NCBI GenBank assembly: GCA_022072615.1
Contig: JAJVHS010000035.1
Location: forward strand, 1 to 38,170
From: Phycisphaerales bacterium
GTDB taxonomy: Bacteria; Planctomycetota; Phycisphaerae; Phycisphaerales; UBA1924
Direction of reading: 5' to 3'
Length of the DNA: 38,170 bases
Positions 1 through 8,400 of this stretch are shown here, in pieces. The notes under the pieces were generated by a model. The model made no database searches. It saw only the letters and a list, made by a program, of their open reading frames with translations, and had not been told where the DNA came from. Numbering within the stretch: the stretch's first letter is position 1; each line of letters starts with the position of its first letter. Made by a program: the position numbers and the translations under genes.

Positions 1-1
1 C

Positions 2-175
2 GATCCGCCCGCCGCCGATCCGCCCGCCGCCGCGGCCGACCCGCCGGCCGCCGTCGCCGCCGCCAAGCCCGGCTGCTGCGCCAAGGCCGAATCCGAAGGC
101 CGCCTCTGCGACCATCCCTGCTGCGTCGAGGCCCGGGCCGCCGGCAAGGTCTGCCAGAAATGCCTGGGTAACTAG
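2..175 (+). CDS. C-terminal end of a Cys-rich protein (partial, cut by window edge)
   Basis: An open frame enters from the left edge and ends at TAG 173-175, giving 57 residues. The first 20 are low-complexity Asp/Pro/Ala. The rest carries seven Cys and one His in close pairs: GCC, then LCDHPCC, then KVCQKCLGN at the end. That spacing resembles a small metal-binding tail, but I cannot name a family. The start and any signal peptide lie outside the window. It shares Cys-pair richness, though no alignable sequence, with the small lipoprotein at 36061-36411. Function is unknown; metal binding is inference only. Confidence 0.6.
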   Translation, partial: DPPAADPPAAAADPPAAVAAAKPGCCAKAESEGRLCDHPCCVEARAAGKVCQKCLGN

Positions 176-320
176 CGGCCGCCGGCGCCCGTTCGGCATC
201 CCCCGCCCGACCGCGCCGGGCCCGTCGGCGTCCGGGGCAATTCGTCTGTTGCTTCCCGCATATCGTTCCACCCGGGCTCTCCCCACTGGTGAAGGGTCCG
301 GGTCTTGGAGAGACATCGAC

Positions 321-1784
321 ATGGCCCACGCGAAGTCCACCAACCCCGATGAATTCATCCTCCCCGATCTCGGCGAGGGTGTGCACGAGGCCGAACTCAT
401 CAAGTGGCGCGTCAAGGTCGGCGACACCGTCGCCGAGCACGACATCCTCGCCGAAATGGAGACCGACAAGGCCCTGGTTGAGGTCCCAAGCCCCCGCCCA
501 GGCGTCATCGCGTCTCTTCACGGCAACGAGGGCGAGATCCTGCACGTCGGCAACGTGCTCGTGACCTACAGGGGAACCTCCACCGCCGCCGCCAAGGTGA
601 CCGAATCCGTCCCGCCGCAGGCGCCCCAGCCGGCGGCCAGCCGCAGCGCCGCGGCGCACGCGGACGCCTCAAAGAACGGGTCGCCGCACGCCGCTTCCGC
701 CGCCGAATCCGAGGACCAGGGCACCGTCGTCGGCAACATGTCGGGCGGCATCGCCGGCGTCTCCGCCGCGCCCGGGAAGGCCCTCGCCACGCCCGCCGTC
801 CGCCGACTGGCGCGCGACATGGGCGTGGACATCGATCGCGTCGCGGGCACCGGCATCGGTGGCCGCGTCACCGAGAAGGACATCCGAGCCGCCGCATCGG
901 CCCCGCGCGGCGGCGATGCCTGCGACATGGGCGAATCCTCGATCCCTCCCGTCGTTCCCGCCGCTCGCGTGCCCGCTCGATCGCCCGCGCCGGCCGCCGA
1001 CCGGTCCGCCCGCCCCGCTCCCGCGCCCCAGTCCCGGGCGGCGGCGTCGCCCGCTCCGGCGCAGAGCGAAGGCTCGACGCGCATCCCGTTCCGGGGCGTG
1101 CGCCGCACCATCGCCAACCGCCTGCGCGAATCCGTGAACCAGGCCGTCCACTTCAACGTGATGGACGAAGCCGATGTTTCGGTGCTCGACGGGCTTCGCC
1201 GCAAGCTCGCGGCCGCCAGCGGCGAGAAGGTTTCCTTCCTGCCGTTCGTGTGCTCGGCCGTGGCCCGCGTGCTCCGCAGGCCCGAGTTCCAGGCCCTCAA
1301 CAGCACCGTCGACGACGGCGCCAACGGCGGCGAGGGCGAGATCATCCAGCACCGAGCCGTCCACCTGGGCATCGCCACCGATACCGAGAACGGTCTCATG
1401 GTCCCGGTCATCCGCGACACCGACTCCCTGGGCGTCCTGGAGATCGGCCGCGAGATCACGAGCATCGCCGCCGCCGCCCGCAACCGGTCGATCCCCCGCG
1501 ACCGCCTGATCGGCTCGACGTTCACGATCAGCAACGTCGGCAGCCACGCCGGCCGCTTCGCGACGCCGATCATCAACTACCCCGAGGTCGGCATCCTCGC
1601 CGTCGGCCGGGCACGCCAGGCGCCCGTGGTCCGCGGCGGGGGGATCTTCGTCGGCAACCTGCTGCCGCTCAGCCTCGCGTGCGACCACCGCGTTGTCGAC
1701 GGCGCCACCGCCGCCACCGCGCTCGCCGCGATCATCGAGCTGCTGCACGACCCCGAGCAGCTCCTCGGCCCGGCCCGTGCCTGA
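321..1784 (+). CDS. 2-oxo acid dehydrogenase E2 component (dihydrolipoyl acyltransferase)
   Basis: This 487-residue protein is the acyltransferase core of a pyruvate or branched-chain 2-oxo acid dehydrogenase complex; it transfers the acyl group from lipoyl-lysine to CoA in the cytoplasm. The N-terminal lipoyl domain (about 10-85) has the lipoylation site METDKALVE with Lys50. After an Ala/Pro/Ser linker comes a peripheral-subunit (E3-binding) domain (about 156-192, ATPAVRRLARDMG). A second Ala/Pro linker leads to the catalytic domain (about 252-487), which ends with the active-site motif DHRVVDG (His456, Asp460). The ATG at 321 has GGAGAG eight bases upstream; an upstream in-frame ATG at 249 would add 24 residues unlike the family. 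One lipoyl domain is normal for bacteria. No E1 or E3 gene is next to it on the right, so the substrate cannot be assigned. A terminator-like repeat follows at 1810. Confidence 0.95.
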   Translation: MAHAKSTNPDEFILPDLGEGVHEAELIKWRVKVGDTVAEHDILAEMETDKALVEVPSPRPGVIASLHGNEGEILHVGNVLVTYRGTSTAAAKVTESVPPQAPQPAASRSAAAHADASKNGSPHAASAAESEDQGTVVGNMSGGIAGVSAAPGKALATPAVRRLARDMGVDIDRVAGTGIGGRVTEKDIRAAASAPRGGDACDMGESSIPPVVPAARVPARSPAPAADRSARPAPAPQSRAAASPAPAQSEGSTRIPFRGVRRTIANRLRESVNQAVHFNVMDEADVSVLDGLRRKLAAASGEKVSFLPFVCSAVARVLRRPEFQALNSTVDDGANGGEGEIIQHRAVHLGIATDTENGLMVPVIRDTDSLGVLEIGREITSIAAAARNRSIPRDRLIGSTFTISNVGSHAGRFATPIINYPEVGILAVGRARQAPVVRGGGIFVGNLLPLSLACDHRVVDGATAATALAAIIELLHDPEQLLGPARA

Positions 1785-1809
1785 CCTCGTGCCATCGGCA
1801 GACAAGTGC

Positions 1810-1849
1810 CACTGACCTCGGAGGCTCTGCGACGAGGTCAGTGCTTTTT
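1810..1849 (+). terminator. Terminator-like hairpin that is also a copy of the GTGCCACTG repeat family
   Basis: CACTGACCTCG (1810-1820) pairs perfectly with CGAGGTCAGTG (1833-1843) around a 12-base loop, and a run of five T follows at 1845-1849. It lies 25 bases after the E2 stop, as expected for an intrinsic terminator. The same element, preceded by GTGC, recurs at 32628, 37707 and 37856 with stem changes. Confidence 0.75.
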
Positions 1850-1911
1850 CCTTGACCGAGTCCCCGAGGATGCGTCCATTGCACCCGGTGACGCACGCGC
1901 CCCGCTTGCTC

Positions 1912-1917
1912 TACCCT
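1912..1917 (+). promoter_or_regulatory. Putative -10 box (TACCCT) for a leaderless O-methyltransferase transcript
   Basis: TACCCT is followed by only CGCCCG and then the ATG at 1924. There is no Shine-Dalgarno sequence before that ATG. A GTGACG-like hexamer lies about 18 bases further upstream. It belongs to the TANNNT-near-ATG set described in the findings. Confidence 0.45.
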
Positions 1918-1923
1918 CGCCCG

Positions 1924-2604
1924 ATGGACCACGCCAACCCCGCCCGGCTCTGGACCGACGTCGACGCCTATTTCGCCGACCACCTGATCGGCCCCGACCC
2001 CGCGCTCGAGGAAGTCCTCCGTTCCGCCGACCGAGCCGGCCTCCCCGCGATCCACGTTTCGCCCGCCCAGGGCCGCCTGCTCAACATCCTCGCCGCCTCG
2101 ATCAACGCCCGCCGCATCCTCGAGATCGGCACGCTCGCCGGGTACAGCACGATCTGCCTTGCCCGAGCCCTTCCGCCCGCGGGCCGTATCACCACCATCG
2201 AGTCCGTCCCGCTCCACGCCCAGATCGCCCGCCGCAACTTCCAGAACGCGGGCATCGCCGACCGCGTCGACCTGCGCGAGGGCCTCGCCCTCGACGTGCT
2301 GGCAAAGGTCGAAGCCGCCGGCGACGACCTGTTCGACCTGGTCTTCATCGACGCCGACAAGCAGAACATCCCCGCGTACTTCGAGGTCTCGATCCGACTG
2401 ACCCGCCCGGGCGGGCTCATCATCGTCGACAACGTCGTCCGCGACGGCAGCGTGATCGACGCGTCCTCCACGGACCCCAACGTTCAAGGCGTCCGCCGCT
2501 TCGTCGACGCGGCCTCGCATGACCCGCGCATCCGGATGACCGTCACGCAGACCGTGGGCGCCAAGGGCTACGACGGTTTTGCGCTCGCCCACGTGCTCGG
2601 CTGA
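1924..2604 (+). CDS. SAM-dependent O-methyltransferase, catechol/caffeoyl-CoA type
   Basis: The 226-residue protein has the class I methyltransferase fold of the O-methyltransferase family 3 (COMT and caffeoyl-CoA OMT relatives). Motif I is ILEIGTLAGYSTICLA, the acidic loop is TIES, the metal-binding aspartates are in FIDADK, and GGLIIVDNV follows with the second metal ligand. The length is typical of bacterial members, which methylate catechols or similar vicinal diols using Mg2+. The substrate cannot be read from the sequence. The ATG at 1924 is preferred because the helix-rich N-terminus of the family starts here and a TACCCT box sits just upstream; in-frame starts further upstream lie close to or over the terminator repeat. 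It converges with the YraN-like gene. Confidence 0.9.
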   Translation: MDHANPARLWTDVDAYFADHLIGPDPALEEVLRSADRAGLPAIHVSPAQGRLLNILAASINARRILEIGTLAGYSTICLARALPPAGRITTIESVPLHAQIARRNFQNAGIADRVDLREGLALDVLAKVEAAGDDLFDLVFIDADKQNIPAYFEVSIRLTRPGGLIIVDNVVRDGSVIDASSTDPNVQGVRRFVDAASHDPRIRMTVTQTVGAKGYDGFALAHVLG

Positions 2605-2679
2605 GCCCCCGGGCATCTACTGCAGGCTGCGGCCCCGCTGCCGCACACCGATCGCCCACGATCCGGCGCCGCCGCGGTC

Positions 2680-3090
2680 TCACCGTCTTTCGCCGACGTG
2701 ATGGCGCACGACGACGCCGCGGCGCCCCCATTCCACCGCCACCACGTCGATCCGAACGCGACGATCCGTCCAGCCGTTGGCCCTGGCCAGGTGCCTCGCC
2801 ACCTGCGCCAGCTTGCGCTGCTTGTGCGCCGTCACATTCACTTCAGGCGGGATCGTGGCGAGCGCCCCCTCCTGCACCAGCCGGGTCTTCACTTCGACGA
2901 TGACCACAGTTGATCGATCCGGCGCCAGGCAGACAAGGTCCGCCTCGCCCATCGGAACCCGAGCGTTCCTGCTCAGCACCCGGTACCCCCGGGCTTTCAG
3001 GTACCGCGCCGCCGCGCGTTCACCCTTGCGGCCCAGCGACCCGTACACGCGCAGCGCCGATCTGATCCGCTTGAGCAGTGACACGCCCAA
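2680..3090 (-). CDS. YraN/UPF0102 family endonuclease-like protein
   Basis: The 136-residue protein matches the UPF0102 family, which has a Holliday-junction-resolvase or PD-(D/E)XK nuclease-like fold. The family signature is visible: GRKGERAAARYLKARGYRVL near the N-terminus, then GEADLVCL with the conserved Glu and Asp, and VIVEVKTR carrying the E-x-K. Residues HKQRKLAQVARHLA form the following helix. The cellular role is not firmly established. The reading frame opens with TTG at 3090; a GTG at 3084 behind a GGGGGG stretch is an equally likely start. It lies 61 bases downstream of the SurA-like gene on the same strand and may be co-transcribed with it. Confidence 0.9.
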   Translation of the reverse strand: MGVSLLKRIRSALRVYGSLGRKGERAAARYLKARGYRVLSRNARVPMGEADLVCLAPDRSTVVIVEVKTRLVQEGALATIPPEVNVTAHKQRKLAQVARHLARANGWTDRRVRIDVVAVEWGRRGVVVRHHVGERR

Positions 3091-3151
3091 ACCCCCCGGC
3101 CATCCACCGCCGCCGCGAGCGGCGCCCCGTCAGCACCAGCGAAGCGGTCGC

Positions 3152-4624
3152 TCACTCCGGCTCTGCTTCGACGGCCTTCACTTCCGCCGCCTGCTTCCTG
3201 GCGTTGCTCTCGTCCTTCTTCTGGATCTCGAGCTCGAGCGCCCTGCCCATTTCGGGCCCGTGGATAGGCGTCCAGTAGCGCTCGACCGCCGCGATCAGCA
3301 GCCGCTCGCCCATCACGTCCATGTTGTCCACGCTCGCCCGCTTGAGAAGGTCGCTGATGTACTTCTGCACGAGCTCGTCGACCTTCTTGGACCGCAGCGT
3401 CTGCTCGATCGCCGACTGCGCCTCGTACAGCGACGTCGCGGGTTTGCGGATCTCCTCGCGTTTGAGGAAGGCCACCGTGTTCCCGGTGTCGATCGGCCCC
3501 GACCATCCCCCGTCGCTCAGCTTCTTGGCCTCTTCGTTGAGCGCGGCCAGCTCGAAGAACTTCCGCTCGGGCGCGGGCTCGCCCTCCTTGGGCTTGGCCG
3601 CCGGCGCCCTGGGTTCCGGCGGCCGGTAGAGCCCGCCGTCCTTGGCTCGGAACAGGTTGTCGGGCTTGGAAGCCACGGTCGCGAAGTCCGCGCCGCCCTC
3701 GAGTTCGGCGCGGATCGACTCGACCAGCGCCGCGTCCGACTTGGGAACCGAGATCACCCGGAACTGCGTGAGCGGCGGCGGGTTGAACTCATCGTACTTG
3801 CGGTTGTAGTACTGCTCGATCTCGCGGAACGGGATGTGCACGTTCTGGAGCACCTGCGACCGGAGCTGGTAGAGGATCAGCTCACGCTCCTCCCGCTTCT
3901 TGGTCCATTCCTCGAGCGACGCCGCCTCCTGCGCCTCCGCCAGCCGCTGCTCGGCGATCGTCCGGCTGCGGTAGTTCCGGCTCACCAGGTCCGACTGCAG
4001 CGACTGCACGAAATACCGGAAGCCCTGCTTCTCTTCCGGCGTCAGGGTCGACCGCGCCTCCGCCTGCAGCAGCTCGTCCTGGACGATGCTCCACAGCTTG
4101 ACGCCGATCTCCTTGGTCGTCGAGTCCATGAACTCCTCGAACGACTTTGCGTCCCTGGCCTGCGCCTTGAGTCGCGCATCCATGCTCTCGAAGAAATCCG
4201 TGACGAACAGCGGGCGGCCGTTCACGTCGCCCACCTTCGCGTCGATCAGCACCGGCGCCTCCACCGGCTTGGCGAACTCCGCCAGCTTCGGTTCACCCGG
4301 CGCCGCCGCGACGTCGAACACGCCGTTCCTTGCCGCGACCGGGCCCGTCCGCGTCACGTTCCGCGCCGGCGTGCCGGGCAGCGGTGGTGGGGTTGCCGGG
4401 GCCGCGGCCTCATCCGCCGCGGCAGTCGCGGTCGCCGTCGGTTCGTCGCTCACAAAGTCGCCCGCGGACAGCTCGGTCCGCGGCCCGGTCTCCCGCTCGC
4501 CGCCGCCGCATCCGCCGATCGCAAGCCCGCACGCGGCGATCACGCACGCGACCCGACCCGCCAGACGCACACCCCGCACGTTGGGCCCGAACCGGCGAGC
4601 ACTGAGCGCGATCCCGACATCCAT
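3152..4624 (-). CDS. SurA/PpiD-like periplasmic lipoprotein (putative peptidyl-prolyl isomerase)
   Basis: The 490-residue protein begins with a hydrophobic segment ending in the lipobox LAIGGC (about residues 33-38), so it should be an exported lipoprotein. A low-complexity Ala/Pro/Thr stretch follows. The central part (VGDVNGRPLFVTDFF, then long charged helices) resembles the SurA N-terminal chaperone domain. The region PLTQFRVISVPKSDAALVES with later DGGLYRP resembles a degenerate parvulin domain (F-r-x-I then DGG). The C-terminus is helical and charged. Isomerase activity is uncertain because the parvulin core is divergent. AAGGAG sits about eight bases before the ATG. It is divergent from the DUF1844 gene and upstream of the YraN-like gene on the same strand. 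Confidence 0.75.
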   Translation of the reverse strand: MDVGIALSARRFGPNVRGVRLAGRVACVIAACGLAIGGCGGGERETGPRTELSAGDFVSDEPTATATAAADEAAAPATPPPLPGTPARNVTRTGPVAARNGVFDVAAAPGEPKLAEFAKPVEAPVLIDAKVGDVNGRPLFVTDFFESMDARLKAQARDAKSFEEFMDSTTKEIGVKLWSIVQDELLQAEARSTLTPEEKQGFRYFVQSLQSDLVSRNYRSRTIAEQRLAEAQEAASLEEWTKKREERELILYQLRSQVLQNVHIPFREIEQYYNRKYDEFNPPPLTQFRVISVPKSDAALVESIRAELEGGADFATVASKPDNLFRAKDGGLYRPPEPRAPAAKPKEGEPAPERKFFELAALNEEAKKLSDGGWSGPIDTGNTVAFLKREEIRKPATSLYEAQSAIEQTLRSKKVDELVQKYISDLLKRASVDNMDVMGERLLIAAVERYWTPIHGPEMGRALELEIQKKDESNARKQAAEVKAVEAEPE

Positions 4625-4709
4625 GTTCGTCGCTCCTTCCAGTTCCGTCTCCGCAGACCGAGCACGCCCGCCTCGCCATCCCCAGACCAGTCCCCGGGCG
4701 TCCCTCGCC

Positions 4710-4715
4710 TAGAAT
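4710..4715 (+). promoter_or_regulatory. Putative -10 box (TAGAAT) for the DUF1844 gene
   Basis: TAGAAT lies 76 bases before the ATG at 4792, in the 167-base divergent region. The gene has a GAGAGA stretch just before its start, so a leadered transcript is plausible. I see no convincing -35 box. Confidence 0.3.
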
Positions 4716-4791
4716 TCGACCAGATTCGCGATGCCGCGGCTCGTTTTCGCGGCCCGATCCGGGACAACCCGCCACCTTCACCGAGAGACCC

Positions 4792-5343
4792 ATGCCCGAA
4801 GGCGACGCTCCGAAGCTTATCATCGACACCGACTGGAAGTCCCAGGCCCAGGCCGAGAAGGAACGCCTCTCCGAGGCCTCCAAGCCCAAGGCGTCCCCCG
4901 CCGCGGCCCCGGCCTCCGCCGCCGCGGCGACCGGTGCGGCCCCCGCGGGCCAGCCCGGCGAGCCCGCCGACCAGGAAATCGGCTTCCAGGACCTCGTGCG
5001 CATGCTCGTCACGCAGGCCCTCTCGTACATGGGCGCCTTCCCCGATCCGCGCACCGGCAAGGCCGTCGTCGCCATCGACATGGCCCGCGTCTTCATCGAC
5101 CTGCTCGGCGTGCTCGAGGAGAAGACCAAGGGCAACCTCAACGCCGAGGAGAGCACCATGCTCTCCCGCACGCTCAACGAGCTGCGCCTGGAGTGGGTTG
5201 ACCTGTCCAAGGCCATCGCCCGAGCCGTCGAGGAAGGCAAGATCAGCCCGCAGGCGGCCGCCGGCCCCGGTGGCATCACCACCGCCACCGCGATGCCGCC
5301 CACGCCGCCAGGCGCGGATCCGAAGCTTAAGCTCAAGTTCTGA
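4792..5343 (+). CDS. DUF1844 domain protein
   Basis: The 183-residue cytoplasmic protein matches DUF1844, a family of unknown function common in planctomycetes and deltaproteobacteria. It opens with LIIDTDWKSQAQAEKERL, typical of the family, then has an Ala/Pro linker (about 38-62). The conserved core follows: FQDLVRMLVTQALSYMGAFP, TGKAVVAIDMARVFIDLLGVL, EEKTKGNLNAEE and a final ELRLEWVDL. There is no signal peptide or membrane helix. The ATG at 4792 has GAGAGA a few bases upstream. Its stop is 20 bases from the stop of the convergent antiporter gene. No function can be given. Confidence 0.9.
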   Translation: MPEGDAPKLIIDTDWKSQAQAEKERLSEASKPKASPAAAPASAAAATGAAPAGQPGEPADQEIGFQDLVRMLVTQALSYMGAFPDPRTGKAVVAIDMARVFIDLLGVLEEKTKGNLNAEESTMLSRTLNELRLEWVDLSKAIARAVEEGKISPQAAAGPGGITTATAMPPTPPGADPKLKLKF

Positions 5344-5363
5344 CCGCCCGCCCGGCCGCGCCT

Positions 5364-7175
5364 TCACTCCGCTCGCCGCGCCGCCGGCGTCTCCTCGAGC
5401 TTCCAGATCTTCCGCACCGCCGTCAGAAGCTGGCCGACCTGCGCCTGCTTCACGCCGTGATGCTCCATCACGTGGCGAGCCAGCGCGATCCCCGCCTCGC
5501 CCTCCTCGAACACCACGCGGTTCGCCCCCGCCTGCTCGAGCCCCTCGCGCTCCGCCAGGTAACGGGCCCGCACCGTGATATGGATCGACGGGTTCATCTC
5601 CCGGGCCGCGAGCACGAGGTCCGATCGTCCGCCGGTGTGCGGCAGCGTCACCACCATGTGAACCGCCCGCCGCACCCCCGCCTGGTCCAGCACCTCCCGC
5701 CTCGTCGCATCCCCGAATATCGCCGCGTGCTTGGACTTCGCGAGCGATGCGACCGTGTCGATATTCATCTCGATCACGACCGTCTCCATCTCGGCGTCGC
5801 GCAGCACCGCATCCACCAGCCTGCCCACCGGCCCGTACCCCACGATGATCGCGATCGGCTTCTCCGCCGCCGCCAGGTGCTGCTCCGCCGCCCGGTTGAG
5901 CAGCGCCGCCTGCTTCTCCGACCTCCCGTTGACGATGCGCCACATCCACGGCCACCGCCGAGCCGCTCGCTCCAGCGGATCAATGAAGCCAAACACCAGC
6001 GGGTTGAGCGTGATCGACACCATCGCCGTCGCCACCAGGAGGTGCATCCCCTCCTCGCTGACAAGCGCATGCTCCCGTGCCACCTGCGCCAGAATGAACG
6101 AGAACTCCCCGATCTGCGCGAGCCCCAGCGCCACCGTCAGCGCCGTCCGGAACGGGTACCCCAGCACCGCCACGATCGCGATCGCCGCCAGCGGCTTGAC
6201 CACCAGCACGATTCCAAGCCCGGCCGCCACCAGCAGGGGCTGAGAGATCACGAACATCGGGTCAAAAAGCATCCCCACCGATACGAAGAACAGCACCGCG
6301 AACGCGTCGCGCATCGGCAGCGCATCGGCCGCCGCCTGGTGGCTCGCCGGCGACTGCGCCACCACCATCCCCGCCAGGAAGGCTCCCAGCGCCACCGACG
6401 CCCCGAAGATCTGGTAGGAGCCCACGGCGATCGCCACCGATAGCACCAGCACCGTCAGCGTGAACAGTTCCGACGAGCGCAGCTTCGCCACCTGTGTCAG
6501 GATCCATGGGATCACCCTCGACCCCGCCAGCAGCACGATCGCCACCAGCGCGCCCAGCTTGACCACCGCCCACACGATCCCCATCCACCCGGCCCCGGTC
6601 GAACCGCTCCCATCCTCCGGCGCCGCCATCAGCGGCACCAGCACCAGCGCGAGCACCGTGAAGATGTCCTCCACGATCAGCCAGCCCACCGCCACGTGCC
6701 CGTGAGTCGTCGTGAGCATGCCGCGGTCCATCAGCACGCGCAGCAGCACGACCGTGCTCGCGACCGCCATCGCCATCCCTAGCACGACCGCCGACCTGAT
6801 CGGCCAGTCGAACGCCTGGAACAGCGCGACGGTCGCGACCGTCGCGACCAGGCTCTGGCCCACCGCGCCGGGGATCGCTACCCGCCGTACCGCCAGCAGG
6901 TCCTTGAGGTGGAAATGCAGCCCCACGCCGAACATCAGCAGGATGACGCCCACCTCCGCCAGCTGCTGGGCAAGGTGCACGTCGCCGATGAACCCCGGCG
7001 TGTACGGCCCGATCACCACCCCCGCCAGCAGGTACCCGACGATCGGGGACAGCTTCAGCCGGTGCGTGATCAGCCCCAGCACCCATGCCACCGCGAACGC
7101 GGCCGCGATGGTGGTCAGGAGCGGAAAGTCGTGGCCCCCCGCCCCGAGCAGTGTGATTCCGGGAACAAACTCCAT
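5364..7175 (-). CDS. CPA2-family monovalent cation/proton antiporter with TrkA-N domain (KefB/YbaL-like)
   Basis: The protein is about 603 residues from the ATG at 7175; a GTG at 7190 would add five. The first about 390 residues form 12-13 membrane helices of the sodium/proton exchanger fold (LSPIVGYLLAGVVIGPYTPG, VGVILLMFGVGLHF, LGAFLAGMVVAQSP). A cytoplasmic RCK/TrkA-N domain follows with the nucleotide motif GYGPVGR and the end-of-strand acidic residue in VVIEMN, then HAAIFGDATRREVL. This layout is that of KefB/KefC and YbaL, which exchange K+ or Na+ for H+ across the inner membrane and are gated through the RCK domain. A TAGACT box lies five bases before the ATG. ctaB lies 113 bases upstream of this start on the same strand. 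Confidence 0.9.
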   Translation of the reverse strand: MEFVPGITLLGAGGHDFPLLTTIAAAFAVAWVLGLITHRLKLSPIVGYLLAGVVIGPYTPGFIGDVHLAQQLAEVGVILLMFGVGLHFHLKDLLAVRRVAIPGAVGQSLVATVATVALFQAFDWPIRSAVVLGMAMAVASTVVLLRVLMDRGMLTTTHGHVAVGWLIVEDIFTVLALVLVPLMAAPEDGSGSTGAGWMGIVWAVVKLGALVAIVLLAGSRVIPWILTQVAKLRSSELFTLTVLVLSVAIAVGSYQIFGASVALGAFLAGMVVAQSPASHQAAADALPMRDAFAVLFFVSVGMLFDPMFVISQPLLVAAGLGIVLVVKPLAAIAIVAVLGYPFRTALTVALGLAQIGEFSFILAQVAREHALVSEEGMHLLVATAMVSITLNPLVFGFIDPLERAARRWPWMWRIVNGRSEKQAALLNRAAEQHLAAAEKPIAIIVGYGPVGRLVDAVLRDAEMETVVIEMNIDTVASLAKSKHAAIFGDATRREVLDQAGVRRAVHMVVTLPHTGGRSDLVLAAREMNPSIHITVRARYLAEREGLEQAGANRVVFEEGEAGIALARHVMEHHGVKQAQVGQLLTAVRKIWKLEETPAARRAE

Positions 7176-7180
7176 CCCCC

Positions 7181-7186
7181 AGTCTA
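7181..7186 (-). promoter_or_regulatory. Putative -10 box (TAGACT) directly before the antiporter ATG
   Basis: On the minus strand TAGACT is followed by GGGGG and the ATG at 7175. The G run could also act as a poor Shine-Dalgarno sequence if the GTG at 7190 is not used. It fits the TANNNT-near-ATG pattern. Confidence 0.4.
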
Positions 7187-7287
7187 CCACCTCGCGCGAT
7201 CACGGTCTCACGCCGCGCCCGCTCGCCGCCAATGGAAAATGCATCCCGTGCTCGGACGCGGGACCGATGATCTTCATCTGGTTCGCG

Positions 7288-8256
7288 TTACAGCGCCGCC
7301 CGCACGAGCCCCTCGGCCACCATCGCGAGCAGCAGCACCGGGAGCTGGATGATCGACGCGAAGAAGAGCTTCCTCGCGGCGCTGCGAGTCCGCTCGCGGA
7401 TGAGCCGCGCCGCCAGCCACACCATCGCCGCGGCGCTCACGCCCGACACCACCAGGTACGGCGCCCCGATCAGCCCCCACATCGCCCAGGCCGGCGCCAT
7501 CGTGGCCGGCACCAGCAGCAGCGACCACATCGCGATCGAACGCGCCGTCCGGTTCTCACCGTTGTCCAGCACCGGCAGCACCCGGTACCCGCCCCGGCGA
7601 TAGTCGTCCTTGAACATCCACGCGATCGCGAGGAAGTGCGGCATCTGCCACACCGTCATCAGCGCAAACAGCGACCACCCGCCCGCCACCTGCATCGACG
7701 CCGCGCCGCCGCCCGCCCACGCCGCCGACCACCCGATCATCGGGGGCAGCGCGCCGGGGATCGTCCCCACGTGCGTCGCCCACGGCGTCATCACCTTCAT
7801 GGGCGTGTACAGCAGCACGTACACCAGAATGCACGCCAGCGACAGCAGCGCGGGCACCGGCCCGCACGCCGCCAGCAGCAGCCCCACCCCGGCCGCGCTC
7901 AGCAGAAGACCCGCCCCAAGCACGCTCGCCGGAGTCACCCGCCGCGTCGGTAGCGGCCGGGCACACGTCCGCACCATGAGCGCATCGCGGTCGCGCTCCA
8001 TCCACTGGTTCAGGGCATTCGCGCCCGCCGCCGAGAGCGCCGTGCCGATCACGCACGCCGTCCCGGTCACGATCAGCTCCTCAGCCCGCCACGAGCGCCC
8101 GAGGCCGGCCATCGCGAACCCCACGCCCGACGTGATCGTCACCAGCCGCGTGATGCGCGGCTTGGTCGCCTCGACCAGCGCGCCCACGAACGAATTGGAC
8201 GTCACCCGCGACTGTGCGGAAAGACGAGCAGCCTCAATTGCGACCGATTGCTCCAC
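7288..8256 (-). CDS. ctaB: Protoheme IX farnesyltransferase (heme O synthase)
   Basis: The 322-residue membrane protein is a UbiA-superfamily prenyltransferase that adds farnesyl to heme b to make heme O for cytochrome oxidases. The family motif is NQWMERDRDALM followed by RTCARPLP, with Glu where many members have the first Asp of the Asp-rich motif. YTPMK, WQMPHF and the second polar loop DDYRRGGYRVLPV are also typical. About nine hydrophobic segments can be counted. The GTG at 8256 is preferred because GAGG lies six bases upstream; an ATG at 8316 would add 20 atypical residues. No oxidase subunit gene is adjacent, so it is separated from the usual cox cluster. Confidence 0.92.
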   Translation of the reverse strand: MEQSVAIEAARLSAQSRVTSNSFVGALVEATKPRITRLVTITSGVGFAMAGLGRSWRAEELIVTGTACVIGTALSAAGANALNQWMERDRDALMVRTCARPLPTRRVTPASVLGAGLLLSAAGVGLLLAACGPVPALLSLACILVYVLLYTPMKVMTPWATHVGTIPGALPPMIGWSAAWAGGGAASMQVAGGWSLFALMTVWQMPHFLAIAWMFKDDYRRGGYRVLPVLDNGENRTARSIAMWSLLLVPATMAPAWAMWGLIGAPYLVVSGVSAAAMVWLAARLIRERTRSAARKLFFASIIQLPVLLLAMVAEGLVRAAL

Positions 8257-8400
8257 AACGTACCTCGTATGTCCCGCCGAGTGCCCCAAACAACTGTTCG
8301 GTTTCCGGTCCAGCAAGCAGGATTGCGGCCAGACAGGAATCTTGGTGGACAGCGAGTATAGCCGTACAGCCTCCGCCCCGCCCGGCGTCCCACCCCCTCC

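Noticed and set aside
2777..5578. 933-residue open frame on the plus strand
   Set aside because: It is antisense to the SurA-like and YraN genes and out of frame with DUF1844; its Arg/Pro-rich composition is typical of shadow frames.
7288..8256. ctaB inactivated by the Glu in its Asp-rich motif
   Set aside because: I recall NQxxERDxDALM as common in heme O synthases of other phyla, so the Glu is probably normal.
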